Positions 23,988 to 34,463 of a stretch of DNA of 64,000 nucleotides are shown piece after piece. The translations under genes and the position numbers were made by a program. The notes below the pieces were generated by a model. That model was given only the letters and a program-made list of their open reading frames with translations. It was not told the DNA's origin and did not search any database. Source of the stretch: Tricholomella constricta. Taxonomy: Eukaryota > Basidiomycota > Agaricomycetes > Agaricales > Lyophyllaceae. Position 1 is the first letter of the stretch. Every line of letters begins with the position of its first letter. The DNA lies in assembly GCA_013368375.1 (NCBI GenBank), contig JAACJP010000006.1, positions 496,001 to 560,000 on the forward strand, given 5' to 3'.

Positions 23988-26648
23988 GTCGCATGTAGAT
24001 GATCTCCGAAGCGGTTAAGATACCGTTCAGGTACGCTCCCTTGATGTCGATCTGGTGGAGCTCGTAGTCGCCGGATGCGGCCATAGCCAGAACGAGTCGG
24101 ATTGATGCGAGCTTCGCGACGGGCGCATAGGTGTCGAAATAGTCGACGCCTGGCACTTGCGAAAATCCTTGCGCGACGAGGTGCGCCTTGTAGCGGATCA
24201 CATTCCCCGCTGCATCTTTCTTCGCCCTGAAAACCCATTTGGAGCCGACAATGTTCGCTCCGGGCGGCGCTTCTGTGAGTGTCCAAGTACCCGCTTGTTT
24301 CAAAACGGTTAACTCATCTTGGATTGCCTGCTCCCAGAGCGGCCAATCTGGGCGGCGCTTCGCTTCGGCAAGCGTTCGCGGTTCGAGCGCTTCCGCTTCG
24401 CTGATCTGCGCCAGCATCGCGTACTCCTCAGCGTAATCGGCCGACATGATCCAATCGGCCATTCCCTCCCCCTCAAGAATCGGATTCGGCGCTTCTTCAG
24501 CGACGGGCGGAGGTAGCTGGACGCCACGTGCGATGGCTGTGTCGGAAGGTCGTGCGGACTGCACACCTTGCCCTTCAAGGAGGTCGCGAACGCGCTGGCT
24601 CGGCTTGGAACTCGACGGCTTCGCGCGACTGCTTCGTCGGCGGGTTCTTCGTCGCTTGTCACTGGATCAGCTGGAGGTGGTGTCGGGTCGCGTGCCGCTG
24701 GGGGCGCGACAGGGGGCGCGACAGGCGCGATAGGCACGATGGGATTTGGTGCAGGAGGGGCTGGGGGAAGCTCTGCGACGACAGGTGCGTCGGCTTTCGT
24801 CTTGACAAACTGCCAATCCTCCCCCTCAAGACGGGAAGCCGTTGCGGCCGTCTTGTCATAGTAGATGTTGCGCTCGGTAGAGACGGTCTGCTTATCCGGC
24901 CAGTAGACGCGGACACCGTTACTCTGTTCGTCCACGCCGAGCCAACGGCCCTCACGAACACGTCCCCCAAGTTTATCTCCACCCTCTGTGCGTACCCAGA
25001 CCTTCTCCCCCCACTCCCGAACTTCCCTCAAGTTGGGTTTCTTCCCGAATAACGCTTCGAAAGGCGTCTTGTCGTCCACGGCCTTCGTGGACGTTCGGTT
25101 CATCAGCCACACGACATGGCGCGCGCACTCGCCCCAAAGGGTCTTCGGGAGTCCACTGGCATGGAGGAGCGCGCGAATGCGCTCGACGATCGTGCGGTTG
25201 CGACGCTCTGCGACACCGTTGTGCTGAGGGGTGTCGTGCACGGTGAGCTTCTGCGCCATGCCCTTCGTCTTCAAATATGCGACGAACTCCTTTCCAAGGT
25301 ATTCGCCGCCCCGATCCGAATGCAGAACGCGTATCTTAGCGTCGTGCTGCGTGGCGCACCACGCCTCGAAGTCCTTATAAGCTGTCGGAGCTTCGCCTTT
25401 GGTGCGGAGTAGCTGTAGGTACGTGAAGCGCGTGCTGTCGTCGGTGAAGGTGATGTAATAGCGCCTTCCGCCTTTCGTTTGCACTGGCGCCGGTCCCCAG
25501 AGATCGCTGTGGACCTCGCCGCCAAAAACTGTCGCGCGCGCGCCCTCGCGCGCTTTCAGGATCGGTTTCCTGGTCGCTTTCGCGTAGACGCAGGATTCGC
25601 AGAAGAACGGGTTGCCCGAGGGTGTCGCTTCGAGCCGAACGCCCGTCACAAAGCCGTCGGCGACGAGCTTTCGGGCTACGACAGGGGAAATATGGCCCAT
25701 GCGCCGGTGGAACTGTTCCACGCTGAGCGTTTCAACCGCCGCGTTCGCAGAGTTGCTCTCATGCGCAACGCGGTACAGGCCTGCCCTCGTCTTCGGGATC
25801 TCACCGACGGTCTCACCGTTGGGATCGCGAATAACACACTTCCCGCCGGCAAAGGTGGCGGAGAAGCCAAGCTCGTCGAGTCGCCCGATCGAAACGAGCG
25901 TGTACCCGACCTCCGGAGAGTACAAGACCTCCGTGAGCTTCAGCTGCGACAGCTCGACGCCGTTCGGTACGTCGACAAGCAGCTCGCCTTTCCCGATCGC
26001 GTTGAACTGTTGACTGTTCGCGGCACGGAAAGGCTTGGGGGGGATCTCGACGTAGTTTTCGAGGTCCTCGCGGTACGGGGAGATGTGGCGCGTGCAGCCG
26101 GAGTCGTAGACTTCGCTGTGGGGTGAGTGGTCTTTCGGGGCATCGGAACTTGCGCTAACGTGCGCAGCGGCCTCTTGGCTATTGCGAGCGATCCAGGCCT
26201 CGACGAGCGCGTCGAGATCCTTATCGATATCCTCGCCGTCGGAGTCCACGGCAATATAGTCGTGCAACTCGAACATCCCTAGCCCGTCGTCGTCGTCGCC
26301 CCACAGGCTCCCAAGGTCGTTGTCAGAGACCTCCGAGAACCAATCGCTACCGCTCTCTTCGCCGTCGGCATCGCTGTCGGCGTCGCCTTCCCCACAGTCG
26401 GATCCATCTGACGAGTCCAACACCGTCTGCAGCTCAGGCAGACTCGCATCGTCGGAGGTGTAGCCATCGATGCTGTGCGCCGCGAACGCTCCCTCGCCTT
26501 TGAAGTCAGAATCCGACTCAATAGCTGTGTTCACCGTGCCGCCCTTCCCCATGTCGGTAGACGATGACTTCGAGGACTTGGGGCACTTGTTTCGGAAGTG
26601 ATCAGGACTTCCGCAATCCCAGCACGCGCGCGGCTTGCGCTCGCGCTG
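23988..26648 (-). pseudogene. Copia-1 pol, N-terminal part (zinc knuckle, protease, integrase, start of RT)
   Basis: From right to left: zinc knuckle CWDCGSPDHFRNKC, an acidic Ser/Asp/Glu-rich linker, the protease motif YDSGCTRHIS, the integrase zinc site (HRRMGHISPVVARKL, CESCVYAK), the integrase core (HSDLWGPAPVQ, TFTDDSTRFTY, NGVAERRNRTIVERIRALLH), then a proline-rich linker and the start of the reverse transcriptase (WVFRAKKDAAGNVIRYKAHL, IDIKGAYLNG). The frame used up to about 24,640 runs into an unrelated tail, while the RT continues in another frame from about 24,600 (QRVRDLLEGQGVQSARPSD). A one-base lesion therefore lies near 24,600-24,660. The left end is cut by Copia-2, the right end by Plavaka. 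Confidence 0.9.
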
Positions 26649-26659
26649 CATCAGCAAGA
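26649..26659 (+). repeat. Plavaka left terminal inverted repeat
   Basis: CATCAGCAAGA, the exact reverse complement of 46334-46344. The TG before it is the target duplication. Confidence 0.85.
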
Positions 26660-26825
26660 CCCAAACTTGCTAGCGAGAGTAGATAGTACTAGGAGGTCTA
26701 GACAAACTAGAGCAAATACTCTACGCCTTCTAGACGATGTCGCCTTCTCCTACCTCGTCATTATTTCTCTAAACAGCTCAAGCTAGGGCAAAGGACTCTA
26801 TTACCATGTACAACCATAAGTATAA

Positions 26826-29800
26826 TTAATAACATATCTCATGAGAGTGGTAATCTGCAAACTTGTTTACATAGAAGAGATCAAATGTGTCAAGGGTGTA
26901 CGAAAAATGGAAATCAATAGGGAGGTAGGCTTCTCCGAAAACGGGAAGAAGGTGAGCACCGCGAAGAAAAGTATCAAGATGGAGGACAGATGTTTCTCGC
27001 TCACCACCTACGAGATCTGATCTCACCTTCCACATTCCCAGATCTGGATCCGGGCCCCTCCCGACTTTCTTAAACCACTCAACTAAAGCACATGGATACG
27101 TCACACCTTGGTGATCTAAAGAGAAGAAAAGCTGAGCCCGGACAACACCTAATCCTTTCATTCCAGGCTGCTGATCATCCTCCACAACGAATGCGCAGTC
27201 TCGACGTGGACCTTTCCCGTGCCACGAGGGAGTTGAACGAATCCGCTCTCGACGCATTCCACGGAGTCCGGAATCATCGCTAGGTGCGTAGAATGTGGCA
27301 ACAGCTGAATGATACACCTTGATGATGCTGCTAATAGGAGGACAGTTGTCGAGTGACACAGTGTTCGAAGAGATGTTGTTGTCGTCATTTAATTGGTCGA
27401 AGAGGAAACGGCGGATGAGTTCGGGCAGCCGAGGCCGGTTAATCGTGGCAGCGAGGTCGTTCACGTTGCCTGGATAATGCTTCGATGATTCTAGTATGTT
27501 ATTTGACAAGATGAGAGTATGGATCCGATCAAGGTAACAATGACGTACCTCGCGTCCGGGCGAGAATCACATTTCCCGTTACAAAGTCATCAACGGGCTC
27601 TGCTTCGTCATTGACACCAATTCCTCCTTCAATTGTATCTGAGAGGAACGGTAGTGGAGGCACAGAATGGTCGACCGAAAGCATACCACGGGCAACAAAA
27701 TCGGCGCGAGCGGCTGCAAGCTTGTCGAGGTGTTGATTTGTCACAAGCATCTGGCCGCGTGCTTCATATCTATTGGAGCGGCGCCAAGGTTTCTTGACCG
27801 CTGAAATATGTCGTGACTCTGTGATAGATGAGCACAGACCGTTGGGGGCACCAAACTGAAGGATGTGGCTGGGATAGTGACTCAAGGCATGTTGACGGGG
27901 AAGAGAGAACCCGCTGCGGACACCGGTAGACCTGAAGATTTCTCGATGCTCGTGGAATCGACGAATTGCATTTTTGAGCTCTTCAAGCGAGGCTTCCGTA
28001 AAATCTTCACGCCGGGCAATGTAACAAGCGTCCATGAACACCGAGATGCAGCGAACCATTTGATTAGGAACATGACCAGATATAGCGCAAAGATAGACCT
28101 AAATAATGTTAGTTGACGGATTTTTGGACATTACATTATGACGTACCTTCATGAGAGCCTTCGAATCATCTCCAGTCCATTGCTTGAATCGCCGCCTATG
28201 TGGAAAGCGGCGTAGCTGTGGGAATGCGGGTACAGCGGCAATTCTTTGAAGGAGGCATTGAGCGATAACAAGAGTCAAGTTATACAAGAAGACTCACCGG
28301 CGGTCAATATCATCAAGAATTTGCTTTCCTTTGGCCTCGCCATGCTCCATGACCAAGTAAGTACCGACCCACTCGACAAGGTGATCCTTAAAGATGCCTT
28401 TGATAAGCTGATGTAGGATGTCGGGGGAAAGAATCTCATATATATCAGCACGTGGAAAGTCAAATGTGAAAGGCTACGCTACTGGTTAACCGACGGCCAT
28501 GTATCATGATGTCCCAACTTACGATAACATCATCGTCGATCCCGAACACATTCCATAGATGAAGAGGACTCCATGTATTCATAAGATGCTCAGTAAGAGC
28601 ACGTGTTCGCCTTCCACCAGGCCCGTCAAGGTTGTTTGAAAAGGCAGTATCCCTGTAAGATCTCGTCAGAAGCAAATAAAGTAATTGGACCATAAAAGTC
28701 GTACTTGGGACACCAGCCTTGAACCAGACCCGCCAATAGTACTTGCTCAGGATAGTCAGCAATATATGCTCCCAGATCATAGATGACGCGGCGAAAATGG
28801 CCATCAGGACATCACCGCACAACGGGGGATGTCATGGCAGGAAGGAGCGGGCGTAAAATGGCCAACAAGGATGCATGATATAGTTGACGCTTGAATTTGC
28901 GGAGTGCAACATCATCGTCATATTTTCGATCATCTATCAAAGAGTTAATCCTGTTGCAGTGAGAAATAAGGCTCGACATACTTTTTGGGATGGCAAGAAA
29001 GCCAATTGGCACTACAGCGTTCCGGTGTGCTCGTCGGACAGTGTTGAACACATTTCCAATGGATATGTAGAGTGGATGGTACTCGACATGTCCGGTGGCC
29101 ACCGAAACCGTTGTTTTGTCACTGCCAAGGATGATTGGGCAATACATTGCACCGCGATTGTCCTCGTGTTCCTCGAGAATTGTGTTCTAAGAGCCCGGAA
29201 AAGTTAACATCAAGGACTCTCAAGAAAGAGTAGAAAAAACACACAGCATGATTCCACGCGAAGTTCCCGGACATGAAATCACTCCAAGTCCTTCGACCGT
29301 TCTTGTCCCTGCGAAGGTAGGGCGCATAGTCACACTGGCCATCAAAATCTGGGTTGTCGAGCATGTTCGCTAACACGACATCAGGATCGCGATACCACAC
29401 CTCATACTCGGCAGATTTCCAGGACGGGTCATTTGGACCAACATGACCATCGTAAGTCGTTGTGAAGCACTTCCAGGGTGCATCCCCATGTCGAGTAGCA
29501 TCAATCACCTGGTACATCTCGTCATAAGACGAGAATGGAGCAAGGCCATCGTGTGCAGCCATAGAGTGACCCCAGAGGTCAAAAAGGTAGTCGATGTTTG
29601 GGGCAGACATCTCAACCCGACGATACAAAAACTCGGCAGTGCGGAACTGAATTTCATCAGCATATGGAGCCCAGTTATCATTGTCGGGTGTTGCACGGGG
29701 TAGGGGAGGGCTATGAGGGTCTATTGGATTGCCAGATTCATCGCAAGGAAGGCCTACATGATACTGAATGTTATTAAGTGTTTGTAAAAAAAGAAATACC

Positions 29801-30066
29801 GAAATACCGTTCAACCCAGGATGAAGCATCTTTGTTGCTCTCAGCAGTACCGAGTCATCTTCGTCCATGGTAGGGGCTAGGCTCACGTCAGCCTCGAGAG
29901 GAACGTCCGGATCCTGAGGTCCATGAGGAGCGGCGTGTGGGTTTTCTGGGACCGGCTGCTGTCGACGGTTGCTGTTGATATGAAAAGTCCGATAATGATT
30001 TGTTTGACCATGAGTGCTCTTGAAGGTTTGGTGACAGGAGGGTTCGAGGCAGCGGTAGCGATGCAT
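26826..30066 (-). pseudogene. Plavaka transposase, with an in-frame stop
   Basis: Recognised from blocks I know from this family. An N-terminal C2H2-like finger (YRCLEPSCHQTFKSTHGQTN) is followed by [123 protein letters not shown] and the C-terminal FHFSYTLDTFDLFYVNK, ending at a stop at 26826. Several introns interrupt it (for example near 29250 and 28680); I did not fix every boundary. A TGA at 28812-28814 lies between VVR and CPDGHFRR, which are adjacent in family members as I remember them, so this copy probably makes no full transposase. The finger suggests DNA binding; the rest is the DDE-type catalytic region. Confidence 0.8.
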
Positions 30067-30275
30067 AGTGTTCGGTCGTGAATGTGAGCTGAAAATTCAG
30101 CTTTAAGTAACGGCGGCACAGCCGTAAAAAAAAGAGACTTACAAATAGGGGTGAAAAAAATTGAGTGCCGGTGAGACCATATCGGCCTGCACCCCCGATA
30201 CAAATTTCAAAATCACAAAAAATTGACCCAGTCCAAGCCCCTCTCGATCTTCATCCCAACCACTCACTGCAGGCC
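30067..30275. promoter_or_regulatory. Shared divergent promoter region of the two Plavaka genes
   Basis: The two start codons (minus at 30066, plus at 30276) are only 209 bp apart, so both promoters must overlap here. No TATA box is obvious. Confidence 0.4.
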
Positions 30276-32272
30276 ATGTCTGCCTCCGAACCTCCTTCTC
30301 GTCCTAGTCGGTCTACTGCAAACAAGAATCCAGCTCAGATAGTATTGGATAGCCAGACTAAGCGCCGTACCTCTGCTCAAATTCAAGCTGACAAGCAGAA
30401 AGCAGCAGATGCAGGGGCAGCAGCTAGAGCAGCTGCTGCTGCTGAAAAAAAGGCGAAGATCAAGAGTACGGCTGCGATCGAGGATAAGATTAGCAAGCAG
30501 GACATTGAAGATGCAAAAAATGCTTTACATCCTGACCGTAAACCTGGAAAAAAAGGTTAGTCATGCACAGATATCACGTCAGATACCTTCAATGAACTCG
30601 CCTATAGCACATGTTGCTCCACATCGCAAGAATATGAAGCCAGGTCAGCAGCTGAAAGCGCAGACCGTTCGAGTAAGTAGAACACTGTTTCTTCGAACTT
30701 TAAGAAGGACTGACATGGGGACAACATTAGAACTCACGTAACAAAGGCCTCGCAATCCAAGCACCTGATCCTGAGGCTGGCGTCCAGTCTGGAGGCGAGG
30801 CTGATTGGAATGTGCCTTCAGAGGAGGTCGAGGCAGTGGACACAGTGCCTAAGATAAATTTAGCAATCACTGGCAAGGGTAAAGAGAAACAGGTGAGCTT
30901 TTCGTCATCTAATGTAAAGGTAGCTTGTTAAACCCACGTCTTAGCCCCCACGCACTTTTAAACCCTCTCACGATAGCGAAGAGTCCAACTACCAAGTTGA
31001 TCCGGCCAGTCTTAATGAGATGGATATCGACACATCTTCAGAAGGTGCAGATATAATGCCTCCTGAGTCTGTAGTTGACACGGAGTCTGATGGGATGGCA
31101 CTGGATGACGAATACTACGATGACGATGAGGACGAAGAGGAGCATGCCGACGAAGACACTGAGGAGTCCGATGTCCCTGTCAAAAAACAAAAGCAGAAAA
31201 AGACGGTGAGACTGTATAATGTTTGCTCACCATGAGTCTACTGACTGTTCCGCCAGATTGACCGGTCGTTGCGCGATGAAATTGACCAAGTTCGTGACCG
31301 ACCCGCGTCACAACTAGTAACACCTGCTCCCAAGCGCAAAGTCATCGACGTCGTTGACAATGCCGTGAGGTTTGTGCGCACCCCCTCCTCATCTTTTTCA
31401 GTACACATATCTGCTCTTCAGATCGACGTCAGACAGCAAACGAGCAAAGAAGACCGGCCCTATCATTGGACTTCGCCCTGATTGGAGAAAACAAATTGTC
31501 GCCCACAAAATCCGCCTGTCTACTTCTGAGTCTGCCCCAAAAACTGACGACGAAGACGCTGTTGCTAGTGGCGAGTTTGATGAGGACGAGGATGCAGAGC
31601 AGCTGAAAGCGGTCAGGAATAGCAAGGTCTCTGTAAAAGTCAGTCTTCAGCCTCGCTCGAAAAGCACAAAAGATAAGTTGACTGATTTAAATTATGTACA
31701 ACTAGCTAACTCTTCATCTACAGATGCATGTTAAAGTACGTGAAGTTGACGTTAGGAAGGTGAAGACCGAGTCCTCGACCACGGCCCCCAGCTACAAGAA
31801 GATGCCCAAGGCCTGCCTCCCATTTCCTGGCGGCAACTCCGGTCACAAGGCTATGTCGCAGTGGAAGAAGGAATTCAAGGCGACTGCGATCAACTTCGCT
31901 GCAAGCCTTGACCAGCCCTTCACCTCCAATGCGCTCCTTCACGACCACGTTCTGGGATGGTGGGAATCGGTGTTTGATTTTGGGATTGAGGACCATTGGG
32001 CATGGACGGCAAATAAAGCAGATGCACTGCCAGCCATCGTGGAGCAGGTGGGTCAGCCTTCTACTCAAGAAAGATCTCATATAATCAGCCTGCTTGGCAA
32101 CAGACTAGCAAGATTATTACGGAATGGCGCAGCTCAATCGGCAAGGATGCGATCGCCATCTTAAACGACATTTTCAAGGTCAACAAAATGAGCCAAGACG
32201 AAATCATCGAATGGGTACAGGGCATGTGTGGTGAAGCAGGGGAATTTCGGTGGCTCTACGCCAACCCGGATG
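30276..32272 (+). pseudogene. Plavaka accessory gene, 5' part, cut by Gypsy-1
   Basis: It starts MSASEPPSRPSRSTANKNPA and is rich in Lys/Ala at first (an alpha-helical stretch near residues 40-75), then carries a very acidic block (YYDDDEDEEEHADEDTEESD) before a basic run (VKKQKQKKT). The C-terminal half has FPGGNSGHKAMSQWKKEFK and LGWWESVFDFGIEDHW, then EFRWLYANPD where the LTR element entered. Introns occur near 30556, 30892, 31206, 31366, 31720 and 32050; the exact sites were not all fixed. It continues at 45506. I recall a similar companion gene beside Plavaka transposases, but I know of no assigned function. Confidence 0.65.
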
Positions 32273-32725
32273 TGTCAGGAGATGAACTTTTTCAATATCT
32301 AATCTCTCTTTATCTAATCAGGAAACCAATCGGACATCTTATCTAAAGTAGATAGTAGTATGTAAAGGATAACAGTCAGCATGACTGCGACGCAGCATGG
32401 CTTACTCATGGCTGACTCATTGCTTACTCAGAGCACAGTTCAACATGCTGCATCCACATGTTATTAACCAATAGCTGTATTCCCTCATGGACACATGTAT
32501 ACGGTACCATTCTAGCATGTATCTTGTAAAGTAGTATATATAGGACAATAAACCATCCAGAGTCCTCATTCGAGTTCTCTTAGGATTTCCACTACTTCTA
32601 GTGTGAACACTTGAGATTACTAGAATAGCCAACATTGTTCTAAATCCTCTTTCTCTCTCGCTCTAAATCCTACTAGTAGAGTATTCTTGTGGGAGCCCGC
32701 TATCATTGGTAGTGTTGCCCTAACA
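32273..32725 (+). repeat. Gypsy-1 5' LTR
   Basis: 453 bp. TATATATA at 32535-32542 is a likely promoter element; the probable transcript start lies about 33 bases downstream, at the self-primer 32568-32578. Confidence 0.95.
32568..32578 (+). promoter_or_regulatory. Gypsy-1 self-primer at the predicted transcript 5' end
   Basis: ATTCGAGTTCT is the exact reverse complement of AGAACTCGAAT at 32728-32738, two bases past the LTR. The same layout, with an 11 nt primer at the RNA 5' end, is established for S. pombe Tf1. Confidence 0.75.
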
Positions 32726-32727
32726 GA

Positions 32728-32738
32728 AGAACTCGAAT
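32728..32738 (+). promoter_or_regulatory. Gypsy-1 primer-binding site (self-priming)
   Basis: AGAACTCGAAT, two bases downstream of the LTR end, complementary to 32568-32578 in the LTR itself. I recognise no tRNA 3' end complement here. Confidence 0.75.
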
Positions 32739-33254
32739 CTCTCATCGCGCCCTCCCACCATTCTCAAAGAAAAACCTTTGCACGTTTCTATTTCATCCAC
32801 TATCAAAACCTTACTTACTCTTCTACCTTTCTGGCACACCCCCTATTCCCTATTCGTACGACAAGGGTCCGTTTGAGGGCCTAGTAACGTTGAGTCCGAC
32901 TAGCCCAAGGATTCCGAACAAGGAGTGCTGGTAGACCTTCGGGGAAACCACCTCGCCATCGCCGTGTGTGTTGTAGAAGACACGGGTTGGTTCGTACAGC
33001 AAGACGGAATAGGCGCCCACCCTCTGCACCTGTTGTCCGCTGCCTGTAGGCCTACAGGAGGTGAAGTTCAACACGTGTAACGGTTTTCCTAATTTTTTTC
33101 ATACATCACCTAAGGTCCAACTCGGGGTCGTGTGCCTGGGCCAAGGTACTATCGAGCTTTCACCACGTTCCATCAACACCGAAATCCATCGGTGATCACA
33201 TTCCCCTCTACAACCACCATACAGTCCTCCTCAGCACCGTCACCGATATCCAAC

Positions 33255-34463
33255 ATGGAATACAATGCTTGGACCCCTCATTCTCCAGTACCCCTCAACA
33301 TGCCGCCACCTGTCAACACCGCACCCCTGCCTACTACATACCCTTCCTTCCCCCAAACCCAACCAGACCCAGCAGTAGCGGCATACATTGAGCAATTGGA
33401 ACGACGAGCTGAAAACGCTGAAAGGCAATTACAGCAACAATCACACACATTTCACACACCCCAACACTTCACGTCACGCCCTCATAGTATGGCTCACTCA
33501 TCCCATCACTCTTCACCACGCCGACCCCTTCCCACACCCCCACTTCAGATGCAACATCAGGGTAGTTACAAACACCCAAAGTTCGCTACTCCACCCAAAT
33601 TCTCTGGAAGAATGGCAGATGCACAATCGTTTGCCAATGCATGCAGACTCTACATTGGGGGAATGCCAGAACAGTTTGCAAACCCAAGGTCCACAGTTTA
33701 CTGGATACTAAGCTACATGCAAGACGACATGGCAGCAGAGTGGAGAGATAACCTTATTGAGGAACTCTACCAGGCAGAACAAGTACGAGGAGAACCCTTG
33801 TTCAAAACGGTTGAAGAGTTTTGGAACCTATTCATGGCCGATTTCGGAGATCCAGATCTACAAAGTACCAAGATCTTGCGATTACGGACCATGACACAGG
33901 GAACAAAGACAATGGATCAACATGTGCAGGATTTCAAGAATGCCGCACGAGGATCAGGATATGTGGGAACTCCGCTTGTCGAGGAGTTTAAGCGCTCTAT
34001 CAATAAGGCGCTCAGAGAAAAACTCTCCAATGCAGAAACACCACCAGTAACCATACAACAATGGTACACAAGGACGATAGCATCAGACCGGCAGTGGCGA
34101 AAGACTAAAGCCGAGGAACAACTCTATGCCGGATATGGAACAGGACACTCCAAAAAGACAGGAACAGGGTCCACATCATCGCAACCACAAGGAAATCGAA
34201 GCCAAACATGGAGAACTGGTACACAACAGACACAGACACAGCAAAATATTCCAACCAACCCTGCTCCAGCCCGAGACCCAAATGCGATGGACGTTGATCG
34301 AAACAAGCGAGGCCCAATCATCTGCTACAAATGCAGACGGCCTGGGCACATGGCCAAAGATTGTCGATCACGCATGGATGTACGAAACATGTCCTATGAA
34401 GAAATCATCAACTACTGCAAAGGAAAGATGGAAACCCAGGGTTTTCCAAACGGAGACAAGTGA
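33255..34463 (+). CDS. Gypsy-1 Gag
   Basis: 402 residues from the first ATG of the frame (MEYNAWTPHSPVPLNMPP); the frame is open further upstream but has no ATG. A short coiled-coil stretch (YIEQLERRAENAERQLQQQ) is followed by the retrotransposon Gag core (PPKFSGRMADAQSFANACRL, YWILSYMQDDMAAEW, FWNLFMADFGD) and a CCHC knuckle CYKCRRPGHMAKDC. It packages the element RNA into particles. The frame stops at 34461-34463, just after the slippery site. Confidence 0.92.
   Translation: MEYNAWTPHSPVPLNMPPPVNTAPLPTTYPSFPQTQPDPAVAAYIEQLERRAENAERQLQQQSHTFHTPQHFTSRPHSMAHSSHHSSPRRPLPTPPLQMQHQGSYKHPKFATPPKFSGRMADAQSFANACRLYIGGMPEQFANPRSTVYWILSYMQDDMAAEWRDNLIEELYQAEQVRGEPLFKTVEEFWNLFMADFGDPDLQSTKILRLRTMTQGTKTMDQHVQDFKNAARGSGYVGTPLVEEFKRSINKALREKLSNAETPPVTIQQWYTRTIASDRQWRKTKAEEQLYAGYGTGHSKKTGTGSTSSQPQGNRSQTWRTGTQQTQTQQNIPTNPAPARDPNAMDVDRNKRGPIICYKCRRPGHMAKDCRSRMDVRNMSYEEIINYCKGKMETQGFPNGDK
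34439..34445 (+). promoter_or_regulatory. Gypsy-1 gag-pol minus-one frameshift heptamer
   Basis: GGGTTTT read as G GGT TTT in the gag frame fits the X XXY YYZ rule. A minus-one slip enters the pol frame directly (next codon TCC at 34445), and that frame stays open into the protease. No in-frame ATG is available for pol near its start. Confidence 0.7.

Noticed and set aside
32417..32635. 72-codon frame also present at 45197-45415
   Set aside because: Inside the Gypsy-1 LTRs; no start context or domain.
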